Made by a program: the position numbers and the translations under genes
Notes under the pieces: generated by a model
What the model was told of the DNA's origin: nothing
Databases searched by the model: none
What the model saw: only the letters and a program-made list of their open reading frames with translations
In this document: piece after piece, positions 1 through 7,853 of the stretch
How positions within the stretch are numbered: position 1 is the first letter of the stretch
Layout: each line of letters opens with the position of its first letter
Source: UBA4636 sp045534575
Lineage (GTDB): Bacteria > Bacillota > Clostridia > Christensenellales > Borkfalkiaceae
Assembly: GCA_045534575.1 (NCBI GenBank)
Contig: JAZSJZ010000001.1
Location: 167,953 to 231,952, forward strand
Length of the DNA: 64,000 nucleotides
Direction: 5' to 3'

Positions 1-439
1 TTTCTTTAATGGCTTTAACAATAACTGCGATTTTTTCCTTTTGTGGCGCAGAATTTCCCCAACTTCCGCCGTCAATAACAAGGCTATCGCTAGAAAGTTG
101 AGGGAAGTAATTGTTGTGCTTGGTCGCGGTGAGTTTATTAATTATGCTCTCAAGTTCGCTATCTTGCCCAAGTTCTTTGCTAACGGCTTTTAGCGTGGAA
201 ATTAGTCGAACGTGTTCTTCGCTTGTAAAAAACGTGCTTGATAGTTTAAACGTATCGGCAATGTAATAACCGCCGTTTGCGCCACGGTCAATAGTGATAG
301 GCACAACGAAAGATAATTCGTCAATGTATCTATATACCGTGCGTAGCGAAATTTCAAAGCGCTCGGCAAGCTGGCGCGCCGTAACTTTTTTTCGCGCTAA
401 AATGTAAAACATAATTTCTAACATAATTTGGTATTTCAT
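1..439 (-). CDS. HTH/WYL-type transcriptional regulator (partial, C-terminus outside window)
   Basis: Reading the minus strand from an ATG at 439 gives an open frame of 146 codons running off the left edge. The N-terminus is a winged helix-turn-helix of the DeoR-like HTH_11 type (ARQLAERFEISLRTVYRYID, about residues 21-40), followed by the stretch RGANGGYYIADTFKL, which is typical of YafY-family regulators that carry a C-terminal WYL ligand-sensing domain. The WYL part would lie left of the window and is inferred. The start is set by a GGAGGT ribosome site just upstream. A consensus promoter with a dyad over its -35 box lies immediately upstream, which suggests autoregulation. Target genes are unknown. 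Confidence 0.85.
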   Translation of the reverse strand, partial: MKYQIMLEIMFYILARKKVTARQLAERFEISLRTVYRYIDELSFVVPITIDRGANGGYYIADTFKLSSTFFTSEEHVRLISTLKAVSKELGQDSELESIINKLTATKHNNYFPQLSSDSLVIDGGSWGNSAPQKEKIAVIVKAIKE

Positions 440-484
440 AATTTTTACCTCCAACAATCGTTCTTTATTTGTTGAGATAAAATT

Positions 485-513
485 ATCATACCATACCTGA
501 CAATATCTGTCAA
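485..513 (-). promoter_or_regulatory. sigma-A promoter with overlapping operator dyad for the WYL regulator
   Basis: On the minus strand TTGACA (508-513) and TATGAT (485-490) are separated by exactly 17 bases. The perfect dyad TGACA-5 nt-TGTCA (498-512) covers the -35 box and spacer. The dyad is seen directly; that the WYL regulator binds it is inference. Confidence 0.75.
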
Positions 514-527
514 CATTAAAAAAATTT

Positions 528-1568
528 TTAAAACTTTTTCAAAATTTTAGCAATCTCTTCCGCTCCACCTAAAAGTTTTAAACTTTCAATATTTTTTTGA
601 TAAGTTTTTCTATTTTTAAACGTCTTATCAAGAGCTGATATGAGCATATTTGAATTTAAGTTTTGCTCTTGTAAAACGTTGCAAACGCCGTTTTTTAAAA
701 AATAATTAGCGTTTTCAATTTGGTCGCCACGGCTTGCGCTGTTAGCAAGCGGAATAAAAAGGGTTGGAATTTTTAAGGCTAAAAGTTCAAACGCAGTGTT
801 TGCTCCACAGCGAGAAAGGCAAAGGTCGCAAACGGAATAAGCCTCGCTAATATCATCTAAAAAACCTATCTGCTTATAGCCTTGTTTTTTAATATTGTTC
901 GTGTGAGCATCTCCACATATATGCAACACTTCATATTTCTCTAAAAGTCTATTAAGTGAGGCTATAACTTCGTTATTTAGCGTTTTGCTACCTTTTGAAC
1001 CACCTAAAACAAGTAAGATAGGCTTATTGTTTTTAAGCCCTAATTTTTCTAAAGCCTTATCTTTATTGAGTTTGAAAACGCTTTCTCTAATAGGTGGGGC
1101 AACGCACTTTCCGTTCGAAAGGCTTTTTGCAGTATCTTCAAAACTTGTTAAAACTAAGCGGGCTTTCCGTTTTGAAAGTTTGTTCGCAAGCCCCAAAGAA
1201 TAATCGCACTCGTGAACGATAACGGGAATTTTTAAACTAAACGCAGCAAAAACGGTGGGGAGGGCAACATAACCGCCTTTTGAAAACACAACGCTTGGCT
1301 TAATATCTTTTAAAAACTTTTTGGCTTCATAATAACCTTTTGTAAAGTTATAGGGAAGAAACGTGTTTTTGAAAATACTCGACCTTTCAAGTTTGGCTGT
1401 CGTTATGCTCATATATTCAACTGACGAAGGGCACATACGTTTTTCTATGCCGTTTTTTGAGCCGAAAAAGTAAAATTTATCAAAATGGTTGATTAAATGC
1501 GGGTAAACTGCGAGAATTGGCGTAACGTGCCCAGCCGTTCCACCGCCCGTGAAAACTATTGATTTCAT
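528..1568 (-). CDS. murG: UDP-GlcNAc:undecaprenyl-pyrophosphoryl-MurNAc-pentapeptide GlcNAc transferase MurG
   Basis: MurG adds GlcNAc to lipid I on the inner face of the membrane to make lipid II, the peptidoglycan precursor. The 346-residue product has the usual length. It shows the N-terminal glycine-rich GGGTAGHVTP loop (residues 8-17), the VVFSKGGYVALP lipid I-binding region, the GGSKGS loop (about residue 190) and the C-terminal SRCGANTAFELLALKIPTLF donor-site region, all hallmarks of GT28 MurG. It stands alone here, divergent from glpK, and not in a dcw cluster. The assignment is firm. Confidence 0.96.
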   Translation of the reverse strand: MKSIVFTGGGTAGHVTPILAVYPHLINHFDKFYFFGSKNGIEKRMCPSSVEYMSITTAKLERSSIFKNTFLPYNFTKGYYEAKKFLKDIKPSVVFSKGGYVALPTVFAAFSLKIPVIVHECDYSLGLANKLSKRKARLVLTSFEDTAKSLSNGKCVAPPIRESVFKLNKDKALEKLGLKNNKPILLVLGGSKGSKTLNNEVIASLNRLLEKYEVLHICGDAHTNNIKKQGYKQIGFLDDISEAYSVCDLCLSRCGANTAFELLALKIPTLFIPLANSASRGDQIENANYFLKNGVCNVLQEQNLNSNMLISALDKTFKNRKTYQKNIESLKLLGGAEEIAKILKKF

Positions 1569-1610
1569 ATTACATAGTATGAATAATTTATATAATAAAT
1601 TTCAAACCCA

Positions 1611-1639
1611 TTGAAAATTAAAAATTTTTATGTTAAAAT
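1611..1639 (+). promoter_or_regulatory. promoter for glpK, implying a leaderless transcript
   Basis: TTGAAA (1611-1616) and TAAAAT (1634-1639) are 17 bases apart. The glpK ATG begins only 7 bases after the -10 box, so a normally placed transcription start would fall on or next to the ATG. There is no convincing ribosome binding site. Confidence 0.6.
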
Positions 1640-1645
1640 AGGTTT

Positions 1646-3088
1646 ATGAAATACGTAATCGGTCTTGACGTTGGAACAACATCCGTTCGTTCCGCACTAT
1701 TTAATCTTGAAAGTGGCTCGCTAGAAATTGCAAAAGCCAAAGAACTTGAGCAGTTTTATCCTAAGCCTTCGTGGGTGGAGGAAGATGCTGAAGAAATTTT
1801 CCTTGCAACAAAACTTTGCCTTGAAGAAGCATGCGAAAAAATTGAAGGCGAAACACTACTTGGCGTATCGCTAACAAATATGCGCGAAACGGTTGTTGCG
1901 TGGGATAAATTTACTCAAAAACCCCTCTATAACGCGATTATCTGGCAATGCAGAAGAACTGCGGAATATTGCGAGAGTTTATCTAGCAAAGAAAAAGCCG
2001 TTATTTTAGATAAAACGGGTTTGGTTGTTGACGCTTATTTTTCGGCAAGCAAAATCCGTTGGCTTTTAGATAACGTTCCAAAGGTTAAAAAGGCGTTCAA
2101 AGAAGATAGGCTTATGGTTGGCACGATTGATAGTTTTATTTGCTACCGCTTATCTAACGGCAAAAGTTTCGTAACCGACGTTACAAATGCGTCTAGAACA
2201 ATGCTTTTCAATATTAAAACGCTAGGCTATGACGACGAACTTTTAAAAATTTTTTCTATTCCAAGAAGCATTTTGCCAACCGTTATCGATAACGACCAAA
2301 TCGCTTGCACTATAAACGTTTTAGGGCGTGAAGTTCCGCTAGCGGGAATTGTTGGCGATCAGCAGTCAGCACTTTTCGGGCAAGACTGTGTTTTGCGTGG
2401 ACAAGCCAAGGTTACATATGGCACGGGGCTTTTTATGTTGTTTAACACGGGCGAAGAGTGCGTTGAATCTCGTGGCGGACTTCTATCGACAATTGCTTAC
2501 CGCATTGATAATAAGACTTATTACGCTTTAGAGGGTAGCGTTTTTAACGCAGGCACGGCTATTCAGTGGCTTCGTGATAAAATGGGGCTTATAACAACGG
2601 CAAGCGAGAGCGAAATGCTGGCAAAAAGTATTCCGTCTAGCGAGGGCGTTTGTTTTGTTCCAGCGTTCACAGGGCTTGGCGCGCCTAATTGGAAAAGCGA
2701 TGCAACGGGGCTTATCACCGGTCTTACTCGTGGCACGGGCAAGGCTCATATTGTTAGAGCATCGCTCGAGGCTATGGCTTTTGCAACGAGGCAACTTTTT
2801 GAACTTATGCAAGAAATTAGTGGCGTTAAACTTGCCAGCATTAAAGCGGACGGCGGGGCTTCGAATAACGGCTTTTTAATGCAAACGGAGGCAAACGAAC
2901 TTGAAACGGCTGTTATCGTTCCAAAAAACAGTGAAGCAACGGTTTTTGGTTCGATTAAACTTTGCATAAAAGCGTTAGGTCTTCAATGTGATTTTACTAC
3001 TGAAGGCGATAAAAAATATAGCCCAAAATTAAAGGAAGAGGGCGCTTACGAAAAATGGCTTAAGGCAATGGAGAGGTGTTTGTTATGA
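1646..3088 (+). CDS. glpK: glycerol kinase (FGGY carbohydrate kinase family)
   Basis: The product (480 aa) is an FGGY kinase that most resembles glycerol kinase, which phosphorylates glycerol with ATP to glycerol 3-phosphate. Visible motifs are the N-terminal phosphate loop GLDVGTTSVRSALF (residues 5-18), the substrate region VSLTNMRETVVAWD with the Arg-Glu pair, IIWQCRRT, GDQQSALFGQ and TYGTGLFMLFNTG, and the C-terminal ADGGASNNGFLMQ adenosine-binding motif. It is slightly shorter than the usual ~500 residues. The stop codon overlaps the next gene (ATGA), a hydrolase that might supply glycerol from acylglycerols; that link is inference. The related FGGY sugar kinases are less likely because the glycerol-site motifs are intact. 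Confidence 0.88.
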   Translation: MKYVIGLDVGTTSVRSALFNLESGSLEIAKAKELEQFYPKPSWVEEDAEEIFLATKLCLEEACEKIEGETLLGVSLTNMRETVVAWDKFTQKPLYNAIIWQCRRTAEYCESLSSKEKAVILDKTGLVVDAYFSASKIRWLLDNVPKVKKAFKEDRLMVGTIDSFICYRLSNGKSFVTDVTNASRTMLFNIKTLGYDDELLKIFSIPRSILPTVIDNDQIACTINVLGREVPLAGIVGDQQSALFGQDCVLRGQAKVTYGTGLFMLFNTGEECVESRGGLLSTIAYRIDNKTYYALEGSVFNAGTAIQWLRDKMGLITTASESEMLAKSIPSSEGVCFVPAFTGLGAPNWKSDATGLITGLTRGTGKAHIVRASLEAMAFATRQLFELMQEISGVKLASIKADGGASNNGFLMQTEANELETAVIVPKNSEATVFGSIKLCIKALGLQCDFTTEGDKKYSPKLKEEGAYEKWLKAMERCLL

Positions 3089-3966
3089 TTAGATACGATT
3101 TCACCGCAACTGACGGCAAGAAAATTTCGGTGGTAGAGTGGAAGCCTTTAGGCGAAGTTAAGGGAATCGTGCAAATTTTTCACGGCATGGCTGAACACGC
3201 TATGCGCTATGATTTTCATACTAAAATTTTTACCGATAACGGCTTTTTAGTCGTTTGCGACGACCACCGTGCACACGGGCAAACCGATATTGAAACGCTA
3301 GGCTATTCTAATGGCGATATTTTTAACTTAACGCTAAAAGATGAAAAGGAAATTTTCGATAGTTATTCTCAAAAATATCCTAATGCAAAAAGGGTGCTTT
3401 TCGGGCATAGTTACGGCTCGTTTTTGTTGCAACGCTTTATTGAAATTTATCCAAATTTGTGCCAAAACATAATTTTAGGCGGTTCTGCTAAAATGAGCGG
3501 AGTTGCGCCGTTTTTTGGGAATATCGTTGCAAGCACAGGCTGTTTGTTTAACGCTAAAAAACCTGCAAATTTTATTAAGAAAATAACCTTCGACGCTTAC
3601 AATAAAAAATGCGGTGGAAGTTTTATAACCTCTATTTTAGACGAGGCGAAAAAATACGATGAAGATAAACTTTGCGGTTTCGTTTGCTCAAACGCTTTCT
3701 ATAAATATTTCTTTAGAGGGCTTTTGAAAACTTATAAAAAAAGTGAGTTGAAAAAGGTTAGCAAAAACCTTAATATGCTAATTATAAGTGGTAAAAACGA
3801 CCCTGTTGGTGATTTTTCAAAGTCTGTTTTAGCGCTTGAAAAAATGTATAAAGGACTTGAAATTGAAAGTTTAGAAGTGTGCCTTTTTGTAAATTCTCGC
3901 CACGAATATTTTAACGACGTTTGCAAGAATTTAGCCTATGAAGTGGTGCAAAACTTTTTAAAATGA
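3085..3966 (+). CDS. alpha/beta hydrolase, monoacylglycerol lipase/lysophospholipase type
   Basis: This 293-residue protein belongs to the Hydrolase_4 (serine aminopeptidase S33/PldB-like) group. The oxyanion region IFHGMAEHAMRYD, the DHRAHGQTD loop and the nucleophile elbow GHSYGS (Ser about residue 112) are characteristic. An acid (SGKNDPVGD) and a late His (NSRHEYFND) complete the triad. I take the ATG at 3085, which overlaps the glpK stop as ATGA and has GAGAGG about 8 bases upstream, rather than a GTG at 3076. Cotranscription with glpK suggests release of glycerol from acylglycerols; the true substrate is not visible. No signal peptide, so cytoplasmic. Confidence 0.85.
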   Translation: MIRYDFTATDGKKISVVEWKPLGEVKGIVQIFHGMAEHAMRYDFHTKIFTDNGFLVVCDDHRAHGQTDIETLGYSNGDIFNLTLKDEKEIFDSYSQKYPNAKRVLFGHSYGSFLLQRFIEIYPNLCQNIILGGSAKMSGVAPFFGNIVASTGCLFNAKKPANFIKKITFDAYNKKCGGSFITSILDEAKKYDEDKLCGFVCSNAFYKYFFRGLLKTYKKSELKKVSKNLNMLIISGKNDPVGDFSKSVLALEKMYKGLEIESLEVCLFVNSRHEYFNDVCKNLAYEVVQNFLK

Positions 3967-3991
3967 GCAAAGTAAAATTTTATCGAATAAT

Positions 3992-4028
3992 AAAAACCGC
4001 CCGTTAACGAAGTTATAGGGCGGTTTTT
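3992..4028 (+). terminator. intrinsic terminator after the glpK-lipase operon (carries loop motif)
   Basis: Stem AAAAACCGCCC / GGGCGGTTTTT with loop GTTAACGAAGTTATA. The loop is a reverse-orientation copy of the recurrent TATAA-CTTCG-TTA element. A-rich and T-rich flanks make it potentially bidirectional. Confidence 0.88.
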
Positions 4029-4163
4029 GCTAAAAAACAAGGGCGGAAAACAAAACAAAATGCACTAAATGATAGCAAAATGGTAGCATTTTGGCGGTAG
4101 CGTGGGCTCGTTTTTGCGAAATATGACAAAAACATTAAATTTTCGCACACGTTATATTTTTCG

Positions 4164-4192
4164 TTGACACACTAGCGTTATAATAGTATAAT
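4164..4192 (+). promoter_or_regulatory. sigma-A promoter of the surface-fibre locus
   Basis: Perfect TTGACA (4164-4169), 17-base spacer, perfect TATAAT (4187-4192). It precedes a leader of nearly 200 bases before the first gene at 4395. Confidence 0.85.
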
Positions 4193-4222
4193 TTCAAAAA
4201 TATATATATTGGAGAATTATAT

Positions 4223-4289
4223 AATTTTGCAAAATGTTATCTAAACTAGTCGGCTTAACGACAAATTTTAGATGAAACGTGCAAAAATT
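4223..4289 (+). promoter_or_regulatory. structured 5' leader hairpin upstream of the fibre locus
   Basis: Nested inverted repeats: AATTTTGCA (4223-4231) with TGCAAAAATT (4280-4289), ATCTAAA (4239-4245) with TTTAGAT (4267-4273), and GTCG with CGAC at the tip. They form one long interrupted stem in the leader. No known riboswitch was recognised. A 13-codon ATG frame inside it has no properly spaced ribosome site. Confidence 0.5.
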
Positions 4290-4394
4290 AATTGTATAAA
4301 TTAAAAACATGTTTTTAAAAATTTTTTTCGCAAAAAAAATGAGGTCGAATTAAACTTTTTAGTTTATTAAAATAAATTAACAGGAGAAAATTTT

Positions 4395-5162
4395 ATGGAA
4401 GTAATGTTACAAGCTGTAGTAGTAATCTTTATGCTGTTTCTTTGCTCGCTTTGCTTATTTGCTGTAATAGTTATCGTTCGCGATATTATTCACGAAAACG
4501 CAAAAACGAGAAGAGAACGTCTAAAAGATGAAACCGCTCCAGAAAAAGAGCCACAGCTCCCACCTATCACTGTTCAGCTTACTGCACCCGTAATGCCACA
4601 GCCAGAGAAAGAAGTTAACGAAGTGGTTGACAATAAGCCTGAAGAAAAGGTAGAGGAAAAGCTCGAAGTGGTTGAAGAGGCTAAAGAGGTGCAATTGCCT
4701 CAAGCTGAAGAGGCGGTTACTGTTGACGGCAATGCAGTAGTTTTCAGCAAGCATACGCTTACGATGGCTGAAAAATACGCTCAGCTTTCTTCTCAGTATA
4801 AAAAATACTTTGAAGAAATTGCTCGCCACGCACTTTCTAAACAAGGCGTTAGAGAGCTAAAGCTTAACAGCTCGTATGACTATAAAGACGCGTCATATAG
4901 AGTTGTTCGCTTAAGCATTAAGCGTGGTGAAATTATTGCAGAGTTCATATTTATCGATAAAGATTTTATGAATTATGCAAACGCTAGCGATGTTAAGATT
5001 AAGCAATCGGCAACGCAAATTAAGGTGATAGACTCTAACTCGGTAGGCGTTGTTAAAGACGGCATTGACCTTGTTGTTTCTCAAATTGCTGAGTATAAAG
5101 AATACAAGAGAAAGCTTGCAAACGAGAAGCGCAGAGAAAAGAGAAAAAAGGAAAACGCTTAA
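4395..5162 (+). CDS. membrane-anchored protein with Pro/Glu-rich linker, first gene of the fibre locus
   Basis: I do not recognise a named family. The 255-residue product starts with one transmembrane helix (about residues 5-28), followed by basic residues (RRERLK), which predicts a cytoplasmic C-terminal part. Residues 45-110 are a Pro/Glu/Val-rich low-complexity linker. A compact domain follows (about 115-230, from KHTLTMAEKYAQLSSQYKKY to VVSQIAEYKEY) and a highly basic tail (RREKRKK). The folded part faintly resembles a domain common in clostridial proteins of unknown function; this is memory, not a search. Ribosome site AGGAG. It is first behind the locus promoter, so a role in assembly or regulation of the fibre genes is possible. 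Confidence 0.7.
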   Translation: MEVMLQAVVVIFMLFLCSLCLFAVIVIVRDIIHENAKTRRERLKDETAPEKEPQLPPITVQLTAPVMPQPEKEVNEVVDNKPEEKVEEKLEVVEEAKEVQLPQAEEAVTVDGNAVVFSKHTLTMAEKYAQLSSQYKKYFEEIARHALSKQGVRELKLNSSYDYKDASYRVVRLSIKRGEIIAEFIFIDKDFMNYANASDVKIKQSATQIKVIDSNSVGVVKDGIDLVVSQIAEYKEYKRKLANEKRREKRKKENA

Positions 5163-5195
5163 GTCTTTTAAGCTTTAAATTTTGGAGATAAGAAA

Positions 5196-5894
5196 ATGGT
5201 AGAAAATAATTTGCAAGGGCAAAAAACAGAAAAAATTGACGCAAAGAAAAAAATCGTCAACATCGTGGCGATAGTTATTTGCGTGTTGCTGTTGCCTATT
5301 CTTATCATAAACTGCACGCTTATAGTAAAAGGGCTAGGAAACCCCGATGAAGTGCCGTCAATTTTTAATCGAATTCCGCTAATCGTTTTAACCGATTCGA
5401 TGGAGCCAGATATTAAATCGGGCGATCTTATCATTTGCAAAAAAATTGATGCAAAATCGGTTAAAGTGGGCGACGTTATTTCTTTTTACGACCCTGAAGG
5501 CACGGGAACTTCTATCGTAACGCACAAGGTAAATTCTATCATTGTTGACCAAGTTTCGGGTGAAATTTATTTCCGCACGCAAGGCGTTAACAATAACGTT
5601 GAAGACCGTCTTTCAGTGCCTCAAGAAAATTTGGTTGGCATTTGGACGGGTTCTAGGTTTGGTGGAATGGGAAGCGTTGTTTTGTTTATGCAATCAACAG
5701 TAGGGCTATTAATTTGCATTTTAGTTCCGCTTGCCTTGATTTTTTTAGCTTACTTCATTAATAAGAAAAAAGCCGAAAAACAAGGTCTTAGTGAAAAAGA
5801 ATTGCTCGTTGCCGAGCTTAATGCTTTAAAGGCGGAAAACCAAGCTTTGCAAAAAGCCGATAGCGATGCGAAAGAGAAAAACGAGGGCGAATAA
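5196..5894 (+). CDS. SipW-like (ER-type) signal peptidase I, copy 1
   Basis: A 232-residue membrane peptidase predicted to cleave signal peptides of the TasA-like proteins downstream. After a transmembrane helix (about 20-45) it has the catalytic serine box VLTDSMEPDIKSGDL, then VTHKV, where histidine replaces the lysine of classical bacterial enzymes; this Ser-His arrangement defines the SipW/archaeal/ER type. The later box RTQGVNNNVED matches the conserved Gly-Asp/Asn region. A second membrane helix (about 158-188) is followed by a charged coiled-coil-like tail (KAEKQGLSEKELLVAELNA). Ribosome site TTGGAG. The stop codon lies within a terminator-like repeat, so expression may partly end here. 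Confidence 0.9.
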   Translation: MVENNLQGQKTEKIDAKKKIVNIVAIVICVLLLPILIINCTLIVKGLGNPDEVPSIFNRIPLIVLTDSMEPDIKSGDLIICKKIDAKSVKVGDVISFYDPEGTGTSIVTHKVNSIIVDQVSGEIYFRTQGVNNNVEDRLSVPQENLVGIWTGSRFGGMGSVVLFMQSTVGLLICILVPLALIFLAYFINKKKAEKQGLSEKELLVAELNALKAENQALQKADSDAKEKNEGE

Positions 5895-5913
5895 GTCGAT
5901 TAAAGCCGTTTTT
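5886..5913 (+). terminator. terminator-like recurrent element overlapping the sipW1 stop
   Basis: GGC / GCC stem around ATAAGTCGATTAA, followed by GTTTTT. The stop codon TAA (5892-5894) is part of the element. The short stem suggests partial termination. Confidence 0.5.
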
Positions 5914-5960
5914 AGGCAAGCTTAATTTGGTTTATTCGGCTTGACGGCTCAATAAAAAAA

Positions 5961-5977
5961 CCCGCTGTTAAAGCGGG
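5961..5977. other. GC-rich hairpin upstream of the first TasA-like gene
   Basis: CCCGCT-GTTAA-AGCGGG with seven A before it and no T-run after it on the plus strand. It could protect the 5' end of the downstream message or act as a terminator only on the minus strand, where no gene needs it. Confidence 0.4.
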
Positions 5978-6038
5978 CTAGAAATCAAAAAACAAAAATA
6001 AAAAAATAAAAATTTTTATAACTTAAAGGAGAATTAAA

Positions 6039-6911
6039 ATGAAGAAAAACAAATTTGTTAAAATTGCTTCAGCGTTTGCAATTTTATGCATTTTATCAAC
6101 TTGCGTAATTGGCTCAACCTTTGCTAAATACGTAACCCAAGATTCTGCTACCGACGATGCTAGAGTTGCAAAGTGGGGTGTTGAAGTTAACGTAGGCGGA
6201 ACGCTTTTTGGTAAGTATTACGCTTCCAACAATGCAGTTAGCAACGCCGACGAAATCGTAGCATCGGCAAGCGAGAGCGTTGATACTTCTGCAAGTGATA
6301 ACGTGGTTGCTCCGGGAACTAAAAATACTACCGGTTGGCAAGTAAAAGTTTCAGGTCAACCTGAAGTTGCGTTCGAAGTAAAGGCAGTTTCTTCAAACGT
6401 TAAAGATATCTATCTTGCAGCAGGTTCTTACGGCGTTATGGTAGAAGCATACGGCGTAACCGCAGCAAACTTTGCAAACGACGTATATTACGTTTTAGAC
6501 GCATCTACTTACACCGTTGCTAATAGTTTTGATTCAAGCGCTACTTACTATAAACTTAGCGACGCTTGCACTTTAGCCGATACTTACTACCCTATCGCCT
6601 GGTCGGTAAACGGCGGAGCGGCAACTTCAAATTTAGTTGACGTTTTCGGCACTATCGTTGACGAAATTAACGGCGTAGGTCAAGTTAGCAAGGTTTATAA
6701 CGCAAACGAGCAAGTTGATAACGAATATACTTTAACTTGGGCTTGGGCGTTTGACCAAAACGACGGAGCAGACACTATTTTAGGTAATCTTCAAGCAGGC
6801 GTTAGCGTTGTTAAGTTAGACGGCGCAAATTACGTTGCTCCAGTTTTAGATACCGATTACTCGTTAACCGTTGGTTTTGGCCTTACGGTTACCGCAACTC
6901 AAATCGACTAA
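6039..6911 (+). CDS. TasA/camelysin-like exported protein 1 with SipW-dependent signal peptide
   Basis: A 290-residue exported protein. The signal peptide (residues 1-31) ends in GSTFAKYVTQD, the SipW-type cleavage context seen in TasA and CalY proteins. The mature part begins with the TasA-like DARVAKWGVEV strand, then VVAPGTKNTTGW and the motif WAWAFDQNDGADTILG, shared with two neighbours. It contains a tandem of similar DVYYVLDASTYTV / SATYYKLSDACTL strands. TasA proteins assemble into extracellular fibres; that role is inferred from family and from two adjacent SipW-like peptidases. Strong ribosome site AAAGGAG. It lacks cysteines after the signal peptide except one, and has no cell-wall anchor. 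Confidence 0.85.
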   Translation: MKKNKFVKIASAFAILCILSTCVIGSTFAKYVTQDSATDDARVAKWGVEVNVGGTLFGKYYASNNAVSNADEIVASASESVDTSASDNVVAPGTKNTTGWQVKVSGQPEVAFEVKAVSSNVKDIYLAAGSYGVMVEAYGVTAANFANDVYYVLDASTYTVANSFDSSATYYKLSDACTLADTYYPIAWSVNGGAATSNLVDVFGTIVDEINGVGQVSKVYNANEQVDNEYTLTWAWAFDQNDGADTILGNLQAGVSVVKLDGANYVAPVLDTDYSLTVGFGLTVTATQID

Positions 6912-6980
6912 TAGAATTTAACCGATTTTTGCAAAAATATTAGGCTAAAAGATTAAAATTACCAAAGGAGGCGCAACGAA

Positions 6981-7841
6981 ATGGCAGAGGATAAGAACGT
7001 TTTCGCTAGTGAAAATCCGCCAAAAGGCTCGAGAAAGTCTTGGATGTGGATAATGATGTTCGTAAACATAGTTTTCATTTTAATACTTATGACCGTTGGC
7101 ATAGTTGCGCTAAAAGTTGGTAACGTTTTGCCAAACAATACGGATATTTTATTCATCGTGGGAAAAAATCCTTCCGTGGAAGTTGAAGACGAAAAAGAGT
7201 CTTGGAAAGCCCAAAAGAACGTTGATATTTTTAAAGCAAGTTACAAAAACGAGCAAGGCGAAACCACAGTTATATCGCAAGACGGCACAAAAGTTATAGC
7301 GCCGGGAACTCAAACAACTTATAAGTTTACGATGTATAACAGCGGTAATATGGCGGTGGTTTACCAAACCGACTTAGATTTTACGCTAAAGATAGGCGCT
7401 GAGGTTCAGGAAAACTATTCTTTTCCGCTAAAAGTTCGCCTAAAGAACGAAAGCGGAGAAATTTTAGTAGGAACTGAAAACGGCTACGAGAACGTGCAAG
7501 ACGCAATGCTAAACGGCTACGTTAGCGTGCTTGGCGCAAATTCTTACGAAACTTTCACGCTAGAACTTGTGTGGGATTTCGAAGGCGGAAACGATGAACT
7601 CGACACCCTTTACGGTGATCTTGCTTGTGAAAAAGGCGTTTACTTAACGCTTGGAATTAACACTTACGCAGAAGAGCATTTCGACCCAACCGCTCAAGGC
7701 GGAAATCAAATTGAAGTTGAAGGGAATATCGAATACGGCGGAACTTTCCGTTGGTTATGGCTTATTATGTTAATGCTAAACGTTGGAATTTTAATTTTCT
7801 ATATCTCTTGGCTAATGAACAAGAGAATGCAAAAATGGTAA
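6981..7841 (+). CDS. membrane-embedded TasA-like protein (possible fibre anchor)
   Basis: A 286-residue protein with a transmembrane helix near the N-terminus (about 22-46) and a second at the C-terminus (about 255-278, LWLIMLMLNVGILIFYISWL). The loop between them resembles the TasA-like neighbours: KVIAPGTQTTYKF and LVWDFEGGNDELDTLYG correspond to the APG and N-D-x-x-D-T-x-x-G motifs of the 6039 and 7854 products. It has no SipW-type cleavage site, so it should stay in the membrane with its beta domain outside. This suits a base or anchor for the fibre, analogous in role (not sequence) to TapA; inference only. Strong ribosome site AAAGGAGG. Confidence 0.75.
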   Translation: MAEDKNVFASENPPKGSRKSWMWIMMFVNIVFILILMTVGIVALKVGNVLPNNTDILFIVGKNPSVEVEDEKESWKAQKNVDIFKASYKNEQGETTVISQDGTKVIAPGTQTTYKFTMYNSGNMAVVYQTDLDFTLKIGAEVQENYSFPLKVRLKNESGEILVGTENGYENVQDAMLNGYVSVLGANSYETFTLELVWDFEGGNDELDTLYGDLACEKGVYLTLGINTYAEEHFDPTAQGGNQIEVEGNIEYGGTFRWLWLIMLMLNVGILIFYISWLMNKRMQKW

Positions 7842-7853
7842 AAGGAGAAAAAA

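Noticed and set aside
4234..4275. Leader peptide in the fibre-locus leader (MLSKLVGLTTNFR)
   Set aside because: The nearest ribosome-like GGAG is about 18 bases away and the codons show no regulatory run; the sequence is better explained by the hairpin.
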